Positions 41,210-51,150 of a DNA stretch of 64,000 nucleotides are shown piece by piece; the first letter of the stretch is position 1; every line of letters starts with the position of its first letter. The stretch lies in contig NZ_JAAMTH010000001.1 in the NCBI RefSeq assembly GCF_018283455.1, forward strand, positions 281,001-345,000, in the 5' to 3' direction. The translations under genes and the position numbers were made by a program. The notes below the pieces were generated by a model, which did not search any database, was not told the DNA's origin, and saw only the letters and a list, made by a program, of their open reading frames with translations. This DNA comes from Planococcus sp. MSAK28401 (lineage in GTDB: Bacteria; Bacillota; Bacilli; Bacillales_A; Planococcaceae).

Positions 41210-42354
41210 ATGAAAAAGTTGTTGCCATGCTTCTCGCAGGCGGGCAAGGAAGCCGTTTAAAATCATTGACATACGATATTGCCAAGCCAGCCATTCCATA
41301 CGGTGGAAAATACCGGATCATTGATTTTCCTTTATCGAATTGCACCAATTCGGGCATTACCACGGTCGGTGTGCTGACCCAGTATCAACCGCATGCACTT
41401 CACCGCTATATCGGGCTCGGCACCCCTTGGGACCTTGACCGCCATAAAGGCGGGGTGACGATGCTGCCGCCATACGCCGAAATCGACGGCATCAAATGGT
41501 ATGCCGGAACGGCTAGCGCAATTTACCAGAACATCAATTTCTTGACCAGCTGCGAACCTGATTACGTCTTGATTCTATCGGGCGACCATATTTATAAGAT
41601 GGATTATGAAAAGTTAATTGAATATCATAAAGAAAAACAGGCGGATGTCACGATTTCTGTCTTAGAAGTTCCTTGGGAAGATGCGAGCCGCTTCGGCCTT
41701 GTTGATACGGATGATGACATGAACGTCATTGAATTCAGTGAAAAGCCGGAAAATCCGAAAAGCAATCTTGCTTCTATGGGCGTTTATGTCTTTGATTGGA
41801 AAAAGCTGGAGTCTTATTTAGAAGATGATAACAATATAGAAGAGTCGACCCATGATTTCGGAAAAGATATTCTGCCAAAAATGCTGTCCGATCACAAGAA
41901 AATGGTGGCATATCCATTTAAGGGCTATTGGAAAGATGTTGGGACAGTAGATAGTTTGTGGGAGGCGAATATGGATCTTCTCAATCCATCGGCAGGGCTC
42001 GTATTGCACGATCCTGCCTGGCGGATCTATTCATCGAACCCTCAGTTGCCGCCGCAAGTGATCACCGACTCGGGGCGTGTGCAAGGCTCGATGGTCAATG
42101 AAGGCTGTGTGATCAGCGGGACGGTCAGGCATTCAGTGATTTTCCAAAATGTCCTCATCGAAAAAGATGCGGTCGTCGAAGACAGTGTCGTCATGAGTGG
42201 CACGAAAATCGGGCGAGGAGCCCATTTGAGCCGAGTCATCGTTCCACCAGACATTACAGTTCCGGAAAATTACCGGCTGCTTGAGCCTGCAAAGGGCATT
42301 ACGCTGCTAACGCAAGACTTAATCGATTCGTGGAAGGAGAGTGGGCAGCAATGA
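41206..42354 (+). CDS. glgC: Glucose-1-phosphate adenylyltransferase, catalytic subunit
   Basis: A 382-residue ADP-glucose pyrophosphorylase that makes the glycosyl donor for GlgA. The N-terminal nucleotide-binding motif [14 protein letters not shown] is intact. [10 protein letters not shown], the WGxV-type GLVDTDD segment, FSEKPE and the [11 protein letters not shown] region match catalytic GlgC. A C-terminal left-handed helix domain follows. The start is GTG 41206 inside the glgB stop; GGGAGTGA lies upstream. Confidence 0.95.
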   Translation: MNEKVVAMLLAGGQGSRLKSLTYDIAKPAIPYGGKYRIIDFPLSNCTNSGITTVGVLTQYQPHALHRYIGLGTPWDLDRHKGGVTMLPPYAEIDGIKWYAGTASAIYQNINFLTSCEPDYVLILSGDHIYKMDYEKLIEYHKEKQADVTISVLEVPWEDASRFGLVDTDDDMNVIEFSEKPENPKSNLASMGVYVFDWKKLESYLEDDNNIEESTHDFGKDILPKMLSDHKKMVAYPFKGYWKDVGTVDSLWEANMDLLNPSAGLVLHDPAWRIYSSNPQLPPQVITDSGRVQGSMVNEGCVISGTVRHSVIFQNVLIEKDAVVEDSVVMSGTKIGRGAHLSRVIVPPDITVPENYRLLEPAKGITLLTQDLIDSWKESGQQ

Positions 42355-43373
42355 CTTTGATGGCCGCAGTGGACGCTTCTGTAAAAGTAGCTGGACTCCA
42401 AGATTTGACCATTCATCGATCGGTCTCCTCGATTCCGTTCGCAGGGAGATACCGCCTGATCGATTTCGCTTTATCGAATTTGGTGAACGCAGATATCAAC
42501 TCCGTCGGCATTTTCGCTTCGCAGCCCTTTGGATCGCTGATTGACCACATCGGAGTTGGGAAAAGCTGGGATTTGGATAGACGCAAAGAAGGCTTGTTCT
42601 TCCTGCCGACGACCCATCAAAATGGGGGCATCGCTACAGTCGGGTCATTCCGTGACTTCGAGGAGCATCTCCAGTTTTTTGAAAAAAGCCGCCAAACGCA
42701 TGTGGTGGTCACGAGCAGCTTTGTCGCGGGACAATTGGATTATAAAGAAATGCTGGCCCATCACTTGGCATCCGGAAAAGACATCACCGAAGCGGTCGGG
42801 GCAAGCGGCTCTTTGAAATCATATATCCTGTCGCGCAGATTGATGCTCGAATTGATTCGTTCTTACCGGGAAAAGCGCATTCTCAGCATCGAAGATTTAG
42901 TGAATTTGAAAAAAGCGCCTTACTCATATGGCGTTTATGAATATAAAGGGTATTTCGCCATCATCGATTCGATCCAGCAATACTTTAAAGAGTCGTTCGG
43001 GCTATTGGACGAGAACAACCGCCGATTGCTGTTTTTGCCTCAAGCACCGATCTATACAAAAGTGAAAGACGAGCCGCCAACGCGTTACCTTGATGGATCA
43101 AACGTATCGAACTCAATGATGGCAAACGGCAGCACGATCTTGGGCAACGTCAAAAACAGCATCATCAGCCGTGCGGTCACGATCGGCATCAATGCGAGTT
43201 TGGATAGTTGCATCATCATGCAGAAATGTACAATTGAAGAAAATTGTGAACTCGCTTATATCATTGCGGACAAAGACGTCTATATCGAAAAAGGCGTGAA
43301 GTTGATCGGCACACCGGAACGGCCGATCGTCCTCAGGAAGGGCGAACGGGTCACGAAGGAGGATTCCCAATGA
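42351..43373 (+). CDS. glgD: Glucose-1-phosphate adenylyltransferase, regulatory subunit
   Basis: A 340-residue GlgC paralogue. The N-terminal AGGxGxRL loop is replaced by [16 protein letters not shown] with no P-loop-like glycines, and catalytic contacts are missing, as in GlgD of Firmicutes, where it raises activity of the GlgC-GlgD heterotetramer. The C-terminal hexapeptide helix ([21 protein letters not shown]) is kept. ATG 42351 overlaps the glgC stop (ATGA), with AAGGAG upstream. Confidence 0.93.
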   Translation: MTLMAAVDASVKVAGLQDLTIHRSVSSIPFAGRYRLIDFALSNLVNADINSVGIFASQPFGSLIDHIGVGKSWDLDRRKEGLFFLPTTHQNGGIATVGSFRDFEEHLQFFEKSRQTHVVVTSSFVAGQLDYKEMLAHHLASGKDITEAVGASGSLKSYILSRRLMLELIRSYREKRILSIEDLVNLKKAPYSYGVYEYKGYFAIIDSIQQYFKESFGLLDENNRRLLFLPQAPIYTKVKDEPPTRYLDGSNVSNSMMANGSTILGNVKNSIISRAVTIGINASLDSCIIMQKCTIEENCELAYIIADKDVYIEKGVKLIGTPERPIVLRKGERVTKEDSQ

Positions 43374-44794
43374 AGATTGTGATGGCTGCTGCGGAATGCG
43401 CCCCTTTTGCTAAAGCGGGGGGCCTCGCTGATGTAATCGGGGCATTGCCGCAGGAATTGGCCCGCCTCGGACATGAGGTGCAGGTCATCATCCCGAAATA
43501 CAGTTTGATCCACGAACGCTACCAGCAGGAATTCCAGAAAACGGAAGAACATTCCTTTGAATTTAAAGGCGAAGAGAAAAACTATGCGATACATGAACTC
43601 AATATACATGGCGTCGAGTTCCTGTTTCTAGAAAATGATTCTTATTTTGAACGGGACAGCATTTACGGGCCGGATGATGCCGAGCGTTACGCCTTTTTCA
43701 GCCGGGCGGTCCTAGATTTCCTGACGCGTTCTGATACAGCTCCGGATGTTCTGCATGTTCATGATTGGCATACGGCTGTTCTGCCATTTTTATTGAAGGA
43801 AGATCCGCAATACGAGCAGTTGGCCGGTCGCGTGAAAACCGTACTGACGATCCACAATATCCAGTTCCAAGGCAATTTTTCGAAAGACGTGTTTTTGGAG
43901 CAGTACCGGATGGATGAAAAATTTTATGAAAATGGCCAAGTTGCATGGCTCGAAAACTTCAATTCTTTGAAAACCGGTATGCTGTATGCCGATAAATTGA
44001 CGACGGTCAGCCCGAACTACCGCGATGAAATCTTGACGGAAGCTTACGGGGAACATTTGGAAAACCTGCTTATTGAACGGCAAGCGGATTTGCATGGCAT
44101 ATTGAATGGCATCGATACGGAAGCCTATAACCCGAAAACCGATGAACACATCGCGCAGACTTTTAGCGCAGAGGATTTGCAGGGAAAACAGACGAACAAG
44201 CGCGCCATCCAAAAACGCTGCGGCTTGCCAGAACAGCCGGATATTCCATTATTGACAATGGTATCGCGGCTTTCGGGGCAGAAAGGGATCGATATACTCG
44301 AACAAAGCTTGCCTGAATTTTTGGAAGGCGATGTCCAGTTTGTGCTGCTCGGTTCAGGAGAAACGCATTTCGAAGAGTTTTTCCAACGCCTTGAAGTGGA
44401 TTATGCAGGGAAAGTTTCCGTCCATCTCGGCTTTGATGAAGCGTTTGCCCATCAATTATACGCAGGCGCAGATATTTTCCTGATGCCTTCGCATTTTGAA
44501 CCGTGCGGCTTGAGCCAATTGATTTCCATGCGCTATGGCACGGTTCCGGTTGCGAACCGTACGGGCGGCTTGCGCGATACGGTAGATGAATACGATGAAG
44601 ATGATAAGACAGGAACGGGCTTCTTAAGCGATTTCAAAGCCGGTATTCATTTCGATGAAGCCTTATCGCGCGCCCTCTCCTTCTATTACAAACCAGACCA
44701 TTGGAATGCGTTGGTCTACAACGGCATGGCGAGAGATTCGTCATGGTCGCGTTCGGCGAAAGAATACGAGAAATTATATACGAGCTTAAACTGA
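43370..44794 (+). CDS. glgA: Glycogen synthase (ADP-glucose dependent)
   Basis: A 474-residue GT5 glycosyltransferase that extends glycogen from ADP-glucose. The N-terminal KAGGLADVIGALP (Lys15) binds the donor phosphate; HDWHTA, TIHNIQFQG and the C-terminal PSHFEPCGLSQLISMRYG with its catalytic Glu are all present. ATG 43370 overlaps the glgD stop (ATGA). Length is normal for bacterial GlgA. Confidence 0.95.
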   Translation: MKIVMAAAECAPFAKAGGLADVIGALPQELARLGHEVQVIIPKYSLIHERYQQEFQKTEEHSFEFKGEEKNYAIHELNIHGVEFLFLENDSYFERDSIYGPDDAERYAFFSRAVLDFLTRSDTAPDVLHVHDWHTAVLPFLLKEDPQYEQLAGRVKTVLTIHNIQFQGNFSKDVFLEQYRMDEKFYENGQVAWLENFNSLKTGMLYADKLTTVSPNYRDEILTEAYGEHLENLLIERQADLHGILNGIDTEAYNPKTDEHIAQTFSAEDLQGKQTNKRAIQKRCGLPEQPDIPLLTMVSRLSGQKGIDILEQSLPEFLEGDVQFVLLGSGETHFEEFFQRLEVDYAGKVSVHLGFDEAFAHQLYAGADIFLMPSHFEPCGLSQLISMRYGTVPVANRTGGLRDTVDEYDEDDKTGTGFLSDFKAGIHFDEALSRALSFYYKPDHWNALVYNGMARDSSWSRSAKEYEKLYTSLN

Positions 44795-44808
44795 AGGGTG
44801 TGTTGAGA

Positions 44809-47193
44809 ATGTTTTACTCCAAGGAGCAATTCAAGGAAGAATTCAACCGACGATTAACAGTGGAAAATGGGGATAAAACAGAAGGCACAGCTTATAGCGT
44901 ATTAGGAAAAATGGTTTGTGAACAAGTTTTGCAGGAATGGGACAAGCAGCAAGCAGCCAACCGGGACAGCGGTGAAAAGCAATTGTATTATCTGTCCATT
45001 GAATTCCTGCTAGGCCGCTTGCTCGGGCAAAACCTGCACAATTTGGGTGCTTACAATATGGTAGAAGAAGCACTTGGGGAACTCGGCTATAAACTATCAG
45101 AAATCGAAGAACTCGAACAGGAACCGGGGCTTGGAAACGGAGGGCTTGGACGCTTGGCGGCGTGTTTCCTGGATTCACTCGCTTCGCTCGGCTTGCCCGG
45201 CCATGGCTGTGGAATCCGCTACCGCGGCGGTTTGTTCACGCAACATTTCATCAAAGGCTTTCAAGTGGAGTTGCCGACCGATTGGATTAAAGAAGGGCAA
45301 GGCATCGAAGTCCGCAGGGAAGACCTTGCGCTCGACATCCCATTTTATGGGGAAACCAGCATGACTGTCGAAGAGCAAGGCGTCCGGACGGAGCTGGAAA
45401 ATGCGGTGTGGGTCAAAGCAGTGCCATATGATATGCCGATTGTCGGGGCAGAGGGCGGTACGATCAACACGCTCAGGCTCTGGCAGGCGGAATCGTCTGA
45501 TCGGCCGTTGCCTTATGGGCTCGGGTATTTGGTCAATGAACTTGAGACGGCTAAAATATCCGATCGTCTTTATCCGGATGATGCACTTGATAGCGGAAAG
45601 CTGCTGCGACTAAAACAGCAATACTTCTTGTGCAGCGCCTCTATCCGCACCATCCTTGCGACGCGCAATTTCGCTATCGAAGAATTGCCTGAAAAAGTGG
45701 CGATTCAAATCAACGATACTCACCCCGCCTTATCTGTACCGGAATTGATGCGGATATTGATGGATGACTATGAGCTGGATTGGGATACAGCGTGGTCGCT
45801 GACGACGCAGACCATTTCCTATACGAATCACACGATTTTGGAAGAAGCGATGGAAAAATGGGAGAGCCGGTTATTGCGTCAGTTATTGCCGCGCGTTTAC
45901 CAAATTATCGAGGAAATCGACCGTCGCTTCAGGACCGAATGGGAATCGAAGGAATTGGATGAACAGGCCGTCCACAAGCTGTCGATCATCGACGGAGGCG
46001 TCGTGAAAATGGCCGTCTTGGCCGTCGTCGGCAGCTATAAAGTAAACGGGGTGGCAAAGCTCCATACCGAAATCCTTAAGAAACGCGAAATGAAGGAACT
46101 GAATGAATACTTCCCGCATAAATTCCACAACAAGACCAACGGCATCACCCATCGCCGCTGGCTGCTTGCGGCAAATCCGGAATTATCCTCACTCATTACC
46201 GAACACATCGGGCCGGAATGGATCCAACGTCCTGAGCAATTAAGTGAACTCGCGTATCTGGCGGATAGCCGGCCGTTCCTGGAGGCATTCCAAGCCATCA
46301 AAAAGCTGAAAAAAGAGCATTTGATCCACCACCTCGAACGAGAGCACAATACCATTGTTGACCCCGATTCGATTTTTGATATCCACATCAAACGAATCCA
46401 CGGTTACAAGCGACAACTGATGAATATTCTGCATGTCCAGCAATTATACAAGCGCATTAAAAGCGATCCGAATTACCGGCCGTATCCACGGACCTTCTTG
46501 TTCGGCGGAAAATCTGCTCCGAGCTACCATTTCGCTAAACAAGTCATCAAACTGATCAATACGGTCGCCGAGCGTGTCAATAATGATCCGGTTGTAAGAC
46601 GCCATCTGCATGTCGTGTTCGTTGAGGACTACAACGTCAGCCACGCGGAGTTCATGATTCCAGCAGCAGACATTAGCGAACAGATTTCCACTGCCTCGAA
46701 AGAAGCATCGGGCACCGGCAATATGAAATTCATGATGAACGGCGCATTGACCCTTGGAACGTATGATGGGGCAAACGTGGAAATCTTCGATGCAGTCGGC
46801 GAAGAAAATGCTTTCGTCTTCGGCATGAGTTCAGAAGAAGTCATGCGTTTTGAGCATGACAGAAGCTATAATCCGAAAGACATCATTGAACAAGACCCGT
46901 CTATCCGCGAGGCTATTGAAGAATTGGCACGCGGAGAATGGTCAGAGGGCCCGAATAATTCCGATTTTATCGTGCGCCAATTGACAGAGAACGGAGATCC
47001 GTTTTTCGTTCTGAAGGACTTGGCGGACTATGCAAAGACGCATGATCGGGTGCTTGATGCATATGGCCATCCCGTCGAATGGGCGAGCATGTGCGTAAGG
47101 AATATCGCGGCTTCCGGGATTTTCTCAAGCGACCGGACAATCCAGCAGTATTCCGAAGAAGTATGGGGATTGTCGAAAGTTCCGACTAACTGA
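44809..47193 (+). CDS. glgP: Glycogen phosphorylase
   Basis: A 794-residue GT35 enzyme releasing glucose-1-phosphate from glycogen. Family landmarks are EPGLGNGGLGRLAACFLDSLASL near residue 104-126, NDTHPAL, the FHNKTNGITHRRWL acceptor segment and the PLP site EASGTGNMKFMMNGA near residue 637. Synthesis and breakdown genes share one operon, as in Bacillus. AAGGGTG precedes ATG 44809, 14 bases after glgA. Confidence 0.95.
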   Translation: MFYSKEQFKEEFNRRLTVENGDKTEGTAYSVLGKMVCEQVLQEWDKQQAANRDSGEKQLYYLSIEFLLGRLLGQNLHNLGAYNMVEEALGELGYKLSEIEELEQEPGLGNGGLGRLAACFLDSLASLGLPGHGCGIRYRGGLFTQHFIKGFQVELPTDWIKEGQGIEVRREDLALDIPFYGETSMTVEEQGVRTELENAVWVKAVPYDMPIVGAEGGTINTLRLWQAESSDRPLPYGLGYLVNELETAKISDRLYPDDALDSGKLLRLKQQYFLCSASIRTILATRNFAIEELPEKVAIQINDTHPALSVPELMRILMDDYELDWDTAWSLTTQTISYTNHTILEEAMEKWESRLLRQLLPRVYQIIEEIDRRFRTEWESKELDEQAVHKLSIIDGGVVKMAVLAVVGSYKVNGVAKLHTEILKKREMKELNEYFPHKFHNKTNGITHRRWLLAANPELSSLITEHIGPEWIQRPEQLSELAYLADSRPFLEAFQAIKKLKKEHLIHHLEREHNTIVDPDSIFDIHIKRIHGYKRQLMNILHVQQLYKRIKSDPNYRPYPRTFLFGGKSAPSYHFAKQVIKLINTVAERVNNDPVVRRHLHVVFVEDYNVSHAEFMIPAADISEQISTASKEASGTGNMKFMMNGALTLGTYDGANVEIFDAVGEENAFVFGMSSEEVMRFEHDRSYNPKDIIEQDPSIREAIEELARGEWSEGPNNSDFIVRQLTENGDPFFVLKDLADYAKTHDRVLDAYGHPVEWASMCVRNIAASGIFSSDRTIQQYSEEVWGLSKVPTN

Positions 47194-47213
47194 AACCGGC
47201 AGGAGGATGAGCA

Positions 47214-48023
47214 ATGGCACAAGCAAGTTTCGATAATACCGATCTGGCGGATTACAAAGCGAGCGGCGCGTTGGAAGGGAAAGTGGCGATTGTCACCGGT
47301 GCCAGCAGCGGCATCGGACAAGCGGTCGCAATCGCTTATGCAAAAGAAGGGGCGCGTGTGGTCATTGGCTATCTCGATGACGAAGAAGGCGCCGAAAAAA
47401 CCTTGGGCATCATCCAATCTTACGGCGGCGAAGCGCGCGCTTTGGCTGGAGACCTTGGAAAATCTGAAAATTGCGATGCACTAGTAAACTTTGCGCTCGA
47501 TGAATTTGGTGCTGTGGATATCGTCGTCAACAATGCCGGGTTCCAATACCCGCAAACTTCGCCGCTTGATATCAGCGATGAGCAAATATTGAAAACATTC
47601 GAGATCAAGGCATTTGCGATGTTTTATTTAGTACGCGCGGCTTTGCCTCATTTGAAAAAAGGGTCGCGCATCATCAATACTGCTTCCATCAATGCCTACC
47701 GTGGCCATTCGGATCTCATCGATTATTCGGGAGCAAACGGGGCGATGGTCGCGATGACTCGTTCCTTGGCAAGACGGCTCGTCCGTGAGGAAATTGCGGT
47801 CAACGGCATTGCGCCGGGCCCGATATGGACGCCGCTCATCACGAAAACCTTTGGGGATTTGAATCCGGACGTCGGCTCTGATTTCGGTGAAGACGTGCCG
47901 GCAGGGCGCCCGGGGCAGCCATATGAACTTGTAAAAGCCTATGTGTTCTTGGCGGATCCACAAAATTCCTATATGACCGGGCAATTTTTGCATATGAACG
48001 GCGGCGACTACATGTCGACATGA
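47214..48023 (+). CDS. SDR-family protein with altered active site, last gene of the glg unit
   Basis: A 269-residue protein of the classical SDR fold, closest in style to YhdF/YdaD-type general stress oxidoreductases. The cofactor motif TGASSGIG (about 28-35), NNAG and Ser158 (NTASIN) are kept, but the active-site YxxxK reads Tyr171-SGA-Asn175, with AAC for the lysine codon. Loss of this Lys usually abolishes SDR catalysis, so it may be a binding protein or use another proton relay. CAGGAGGATG precedes ATG 47214. It lies 20 bases after glgP with no terminator between, and the first terminator follows it. Confidence 0.85.
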   Translation: MAQASFDNTDLADYKASGALEGKVAIVTGASSGIGQAVAIAYAKEGARVVIGYLDDEEGAEKTLGIIQSYGGEARALAGDLGKSENCDALVNFALDEFGAVDIVVNNAGFQYPQTSPLDISDEQILKTFEIKAFAMFYLVRAALPHLKKGSRIINTASINAYRGHSDLIDYSGANGAMVAMTRSLARRLVREEIAVNGIAPGPIWTPLITKTFGDLNPDVGSDFGEDVPAGRPGQPYELVKAYVFLADPQNSYMTGQFLHMNGGDYMST

Positions 48024-48049
48024 AAGCACAGGGGCTCCCGTGCTTTTTT
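48023..48049 (+). terminator. Terminator of the glgBCDAP-SDR operon
   Basis: AAGCAC...GTGCTT stem with inner GGG/CCC pairing and six T residues. Confidence 0.85.
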
Positions 48050-48108
48050 ATATGGAATTTCCACGTTTTTCGTAAGCTGTGGTAAAATTCGGCTAAGAGG
48101 TGGAAAAC

Positions 48109-49194
48109 ATGAAAAAGACACTGTGGTTCGCTGTTTTGTTGCTGGGTTTAGCGGGCTGCGTTCCGCTCGGTGAACCGGCTAACCCGAAACCGGCGGAACC
48201 GGAACAGGGCACAGCCCAAGAACAACCAGGCGGACTTGCTATTCATTACATCGATGTCGGGCAAGGGTCCGCTGCGTATCTGGAATGGGATGGCTATTCG
48301 ATGCTGATCGATGCCGGCGATTGGAATGCCAGTGATGTGCTGATGTATTTGGACAAACTGGAAGTCGAAAAAATTGATATCGCGGTCGGGACCCATCCGG
48401 ACGCCGACCACATCGGCCAATTGGCACGTGTCATCGAAACTTACGAAGTCGGCGAAGTGTGGATGTCAGGGAACCCGAGTTCCTCTAATACATTTATCCA
48501 GACGCTGGAAGCGGTCGATGAAGCCGGAATTCCATATGAAGAACCGCGGCGTGGGGACGAATACGAAATCGGGTTGCTGGAAATCGAAGTACTCCATCCC
48601 GAAGAATTGAGCGGCGATACAAATGGCGATTCGCTGTCGTTCCGCATCAGTTACGGGGAGACAGCATTCATCTTTACAGGCGATGCCGATATCCAGGCGG
48701 AGCAGGAAATGGCCGCGGGCAACTTGCCGCTGGGAGCGGATATTTTGTTGATGGGCCATCATGGCTCCAATACGTCCACGGGCTTGGAATTTTTACAGGC
48801 AGTTGAACCCGATGTGGCGATTTACAGTGCGGGCATTGATAATCCATATGGCCATCCTTACGCTGAAGTGCTGGCATCAGTGGAAAATGAAGGGGCGGAA
48901 GTGTATGGCACTGACGTCAATGGCACAATCGTCGTCGAGACGGATGGACAGGAATATAACGTCGAAACGGAACGGGAAGGCGTCGCCAAAGAAGGCAGCA
49001 ACCGATGTGTGGACATCAACGGAGCCTCTACTGCGGAGCTGTCGGAGCTGACCGGAATCGGAGAAGCATTGGCGGAAGCAATCATCGACGAGCGCCCTTT
49101 TGAAACGCTCGATGACTTGACGCGTGTCAGCGGCATCGGCGAAGGAAAGCTTGCCGGATTGAAAGAACAGGGATTAGCTTGTGTAGGGGAGTGA
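48109..49194 (+). CDS. MBL-fold lipoprotein with C-terminal helix-hairpin-helix (ComEC-MBL plus ComEA-HhH architecture)
   Basis: A 361-residue exported lipoprotein: signal peptide with lipobox LAGC (Cys17) and a Pro/Glu linker. A metallo-beta-lactamase domain (about 43-290) has HPDADH (His96, Asp98, Asp100, His101), FTGDAD and LMGHHGS. The C-terminal (HhH)2 domain (about 297-355) has INGASTAELSELTGIGEALAEAI. The MBL part resembles the C-terminal domain of the DNA-uptake channel ComEC, and the HhH part the DNA-binding domain of ComEA. It is likely a surface nuclease or phosphodiesterase. AAGAGGTGG precedes ATG 48109. A DUF3006 gene follows after 4 bases. Confidence 0.85.
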   Translation: MKKTLWFAVLLLGLAGCVPLGEPANPKPAEPEQGTAQEQPGGLAIHYIDVGQGSAAYLEWDGYSMLIDAGDWNASDVLMYLDKLEVEKIDIAVGTHPDADHIGQLARVIETYEVGEVWMSGNPSSSNTFIQTLEAVDEAGIPYEEPRRGDEYEIGLLEIEVLHPEELSGDTNGDSLSFRISYGETAFIFTGDADIQAEQEMAAGNLPLGADILLMGHHGSNTSTGLEFLQAVEPDVAIYSAGIDNPYGHPYAEVLASVENEGAEVYGTDVNGTIVVETDGQEYNVETEREGVAKEGSNRCVDINGASTAELSELTGIGEALAEAIIDERPFETLDDLTRVSGIGEGKLAGLKEQGLACVGE

Positions 49195-49198
49195 GCGG

Positions 49199-49459
49199 AT
49201 GAGAGGGGTATTGGATCGTTTTGAAGGCAGTGTGGCCGTCATCATCGCAGAACAAGCCGGTCGTGAATTCCATGTGCCGCTACGCTATTTGCCGGAAGGC
49301 AGCAGGCAGGGGATGTGGTTCACGCTGAGCATCGAATCGGGGCATGTCGTGGACATCGAAGCCGATCTCACGCAGACGAATGAACGCGCTGCAAAAGCCG
49401 AAGAATTGATGGCAAAGCTGCGCAACAAAAGTACAGGCAGCCGTTTTAAGCGGAAATAG
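49199..49459 (+). CDS. DUF3006 domain-containing protein
   Basis: An 86-residue cytoplasmic protein with the DUF3006 pattern: VLDRFEGSVAVI, PLRYLPEGSRQGMWFTL and a C-terminal helix AAKAEELMAKLRNKS with a basic tail. Function is unknown; it commonly follows ComEC-like MBL-HhH genes, as here. The GGGGAG site lies within the upstream stop region, so expression is coupled. Confidence 0.82.
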   Translation: MRGVLDRFEGSVAVIIAEQAGREFHVPLRYLPEGSRQGMWFTLSIESGHVVDIEADLTQTNERAAKAEELMAKLRNKSTGSRFKRK

Positions 49460-49494
49460 AAAAGCGTATGGAGATTTTTCTCCATACGCTTTTC
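49459..49494. terminator. Bidirectional terminator
   Basis: GAAAAGCGTATGGAGA / TCTCCATACGCTTTTC hairpin between convergent genes. Confidence 0.93.
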
Positions 49495-49506
49495 TTGCGT
49501 TTGTTT

Positions 49507-49797
49507 TCAATTTGATGCCAATTCGGTCAGTTCCAGATGATAATCCGCTACTTCATTGCCTTTATAAAGGTTGGTCGTATCGGTGAAATAATTGGAAATG
49601 GCAGCGTCGAATTCCTGGTCTTTAGCTGGCAAAGCGACGCGGAAATTCATCTCATATAATAGTACGGCAATGTCATGGTAGGCATCGCTTGTCACTTTGA
49701 AATCGCAAGAGATTTTTCTGCGGCCATCCGCTAGACTGTGAAGTTCAAGCTGGTTTGTTTCGATTCTGCGGCCGTTCAATTGAATGATTTCGCTCAT
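49507..49797 (-). CDS. DUF3219 family protein (YkvR-like)
   Basis: A 96-residue protein matching the pattern of B. subtilis YkvR/DUF3219: KxSCDFKVTSDAYHDIAVLLYEMNFRVALPAKDQEF and TDTTNLYKGNEVADYHLELTEL. It is a small beta-rich cytoplasmic protein of unknown role. Single-gene unit; GGAGGAATAG precedes the ATG on the minus strand. Confidence 0.8.
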   Translation of the reverse strand: MSEIIQLNGRRIETNQLELHSLADGRRKISCDFKVTSDAYHDIAVLLYEMNFRVALPAKDQEFDAAISNYFTDTTNLYKGNEVADYHLELTELASN

Positions 49798-49848
49798 CGT
49801 CTATTCCTCCGTTCCCTGTGCTGAAAAGCCTTATAGTAACGGTACCAT

Positions 49849-49885
49849 GAAAAAAACACCAAAGCACAATCATGTGCTTTGGTGT
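49849..49885 (-). terminator. Terminator of ykvI-like gene
   Basis: ACACCAAAGCACA / TGTGCTTTGGTGT stem overlapping the stop codon, followed on the minus strand by TTTTTTT. Confidence 0.9.
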
Positions 49886-50955
49886 CTGATTTTTTCTGCG
49901 CGTGTGACTTCTTTTTTTGATTTGCGAAGGTCGTTGTAAATTAATGCGCCGACCAAAAACAATCCGAGGTACCCGACGATCGGGTAAAACCAGTTGACGA
50001 GTTTCGTGAACCCGACAAAGCTCAAGATGTATGCAGCGACTCCGACGATGATGACGAATATGCGGAATTTCGCTGTCCCCATTTCGACAAAGCGTGCAGA
50101 GAACGAGAACAGCATGCTAACGCCGGTGTTGTAGATCATGCCGAACAAAATGACCGACATGAAGACGCCGAGTGCAGGCGATAAATCATCCGCAATTTGC
50201 AGCATTGGCATTTCTGCCGTGCCGACGACGTCGACTTTCGAGAAGATCGCCAAATGGCTCAAGATGATCAGGATGCCGAGCCCGAGCCCGCCGATCAATC
50301 CGCCGCGTGCCGCGATTTTTTCATCTTTTTCCGTCCCGCCCATGACGATGGACATCGAAGCGCCGACTGCGATATTGAAGGAGACGTAGTTGATGGCAGA
50401 CAGCCACCAGTTGGCAACCGCCGATTCCTGTTCTTTGGCGATGGATTCAAGCCCTGAAAACGAACCATCCATCGTCATTAAACTGTAAGTGGCGAGTGCA
50501 ATCACAGCAAGAATTAGAAACGGCGTGATGCTTCCGATGATGTTGATGACTTTTTGAACGTTCAGCATGATCGTCAAGATGATCAATGCGGCCATGACGG
50601 TGCTGCCGAGAACGGCCGACCAGCCGAACTGCTGGGAGAAAATCGAACCGGCTCCGGCAATCATGACGACCCCTACACCGAATAGCGTTAAAATGATGAT
50701 GTAATCAACAATGGTGCCGATCAAACGGCCACTGATGCCGAAAATGGCTTCTTTATGGGAAGTGGTGCGCATGCGGCTGCCGAGGCGCGTCAAGCTCATC
50801 CCCAGATAAGCAAATAATGCAGTGGCGATTACGGCTGCCACAGTCCCCATAATTCCGAAACTGGTGAAATACTGCAGGATTTCCTGCCCGGAAGCGAAAC
50901 CGGCACCAACGATAATTCCAATGAAGGCGCTCCCCATTTTAATACTTTTAAACAT
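49870..50955 (-). CDS. YkvI-family membrane protein (putative amino-acid/ion carrier)
   Basis: A 361-residue protein with about ten membrane helices. The N-terminal GSAFIGIIVGAGFASGQEILQYF and SFNIAVGASMSIVMGGTEKDE segments match the YkvI family, which is distantly related to the LeuT/APC-type and branched-chain amino acid carriers; the substrate is unknown. ATG 50955 follows a GAGGGGGAGC site; the frame from 51021 has no site. A cre-like sequence lies about 70 bases upstream, suggesting carbon-catabolite control. Confidence 0.82.
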   Translation of the reverse strand: MFKSIKMGSAFIGIIVGAGFASGQEILQYFTSFGIMGTVAAVIATALFAYLGMSLTRLGSRMRTTSHKEAIFGISGRLIGTIVDYIIILTLFGVGVVMIAGAGSIFSQQFGWSAVLGSTVMAALIILTIMLNVQKVINIIGSITPFLILAVIALATYSLMTMDGSFSGLESIAKEQESAVANWWLSAINYVSFNIAVGASMSIVMGGTEKDEKIAARGGLIGGLGLGILIILSHLAIFSKVDVVGTAEMPMLQIADDLSPALGVFMSVILFGMIYNTGVSMLFSFSARFVEMGTAKFRIFVIIVGVAAYILSFVGFTKLVNWFYPIVGYLGLFLVGALIYNDLRKSKKEVTRAEKIRHQST

Positions 50956-51023
50956 CTTGCTCCCCCTCGTTAAGCGTGCGAATTTACTTATTTGAAAATT
51001 AACCTTTTTCAAATATAGCAAAA

Positions 51024-51037
51024 TTAAAACGTTTTCA
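51024..51037 (-). promoter_or_regulatory. cre-like CcpA site upstream of the ykvI-like gene
   Basis: On the minus strand TGAAAACGTTTTAA matches the TGNAANCGNWNNC cre pattern at all but one fixed position and contains the perfect dyad AAAACGTTTT. Confidence 0.45.
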
Positions 51038-51150
51038 CAAACTCAATAGGGAAAACAAGAGTATTTTACTAGTTTTTCAAGGAAGTTTCAGTAGTATAAT
51101 AATATTTGTGATATAACTTTTTTGGTAAGGAATAAACTTGAGTCATAATA

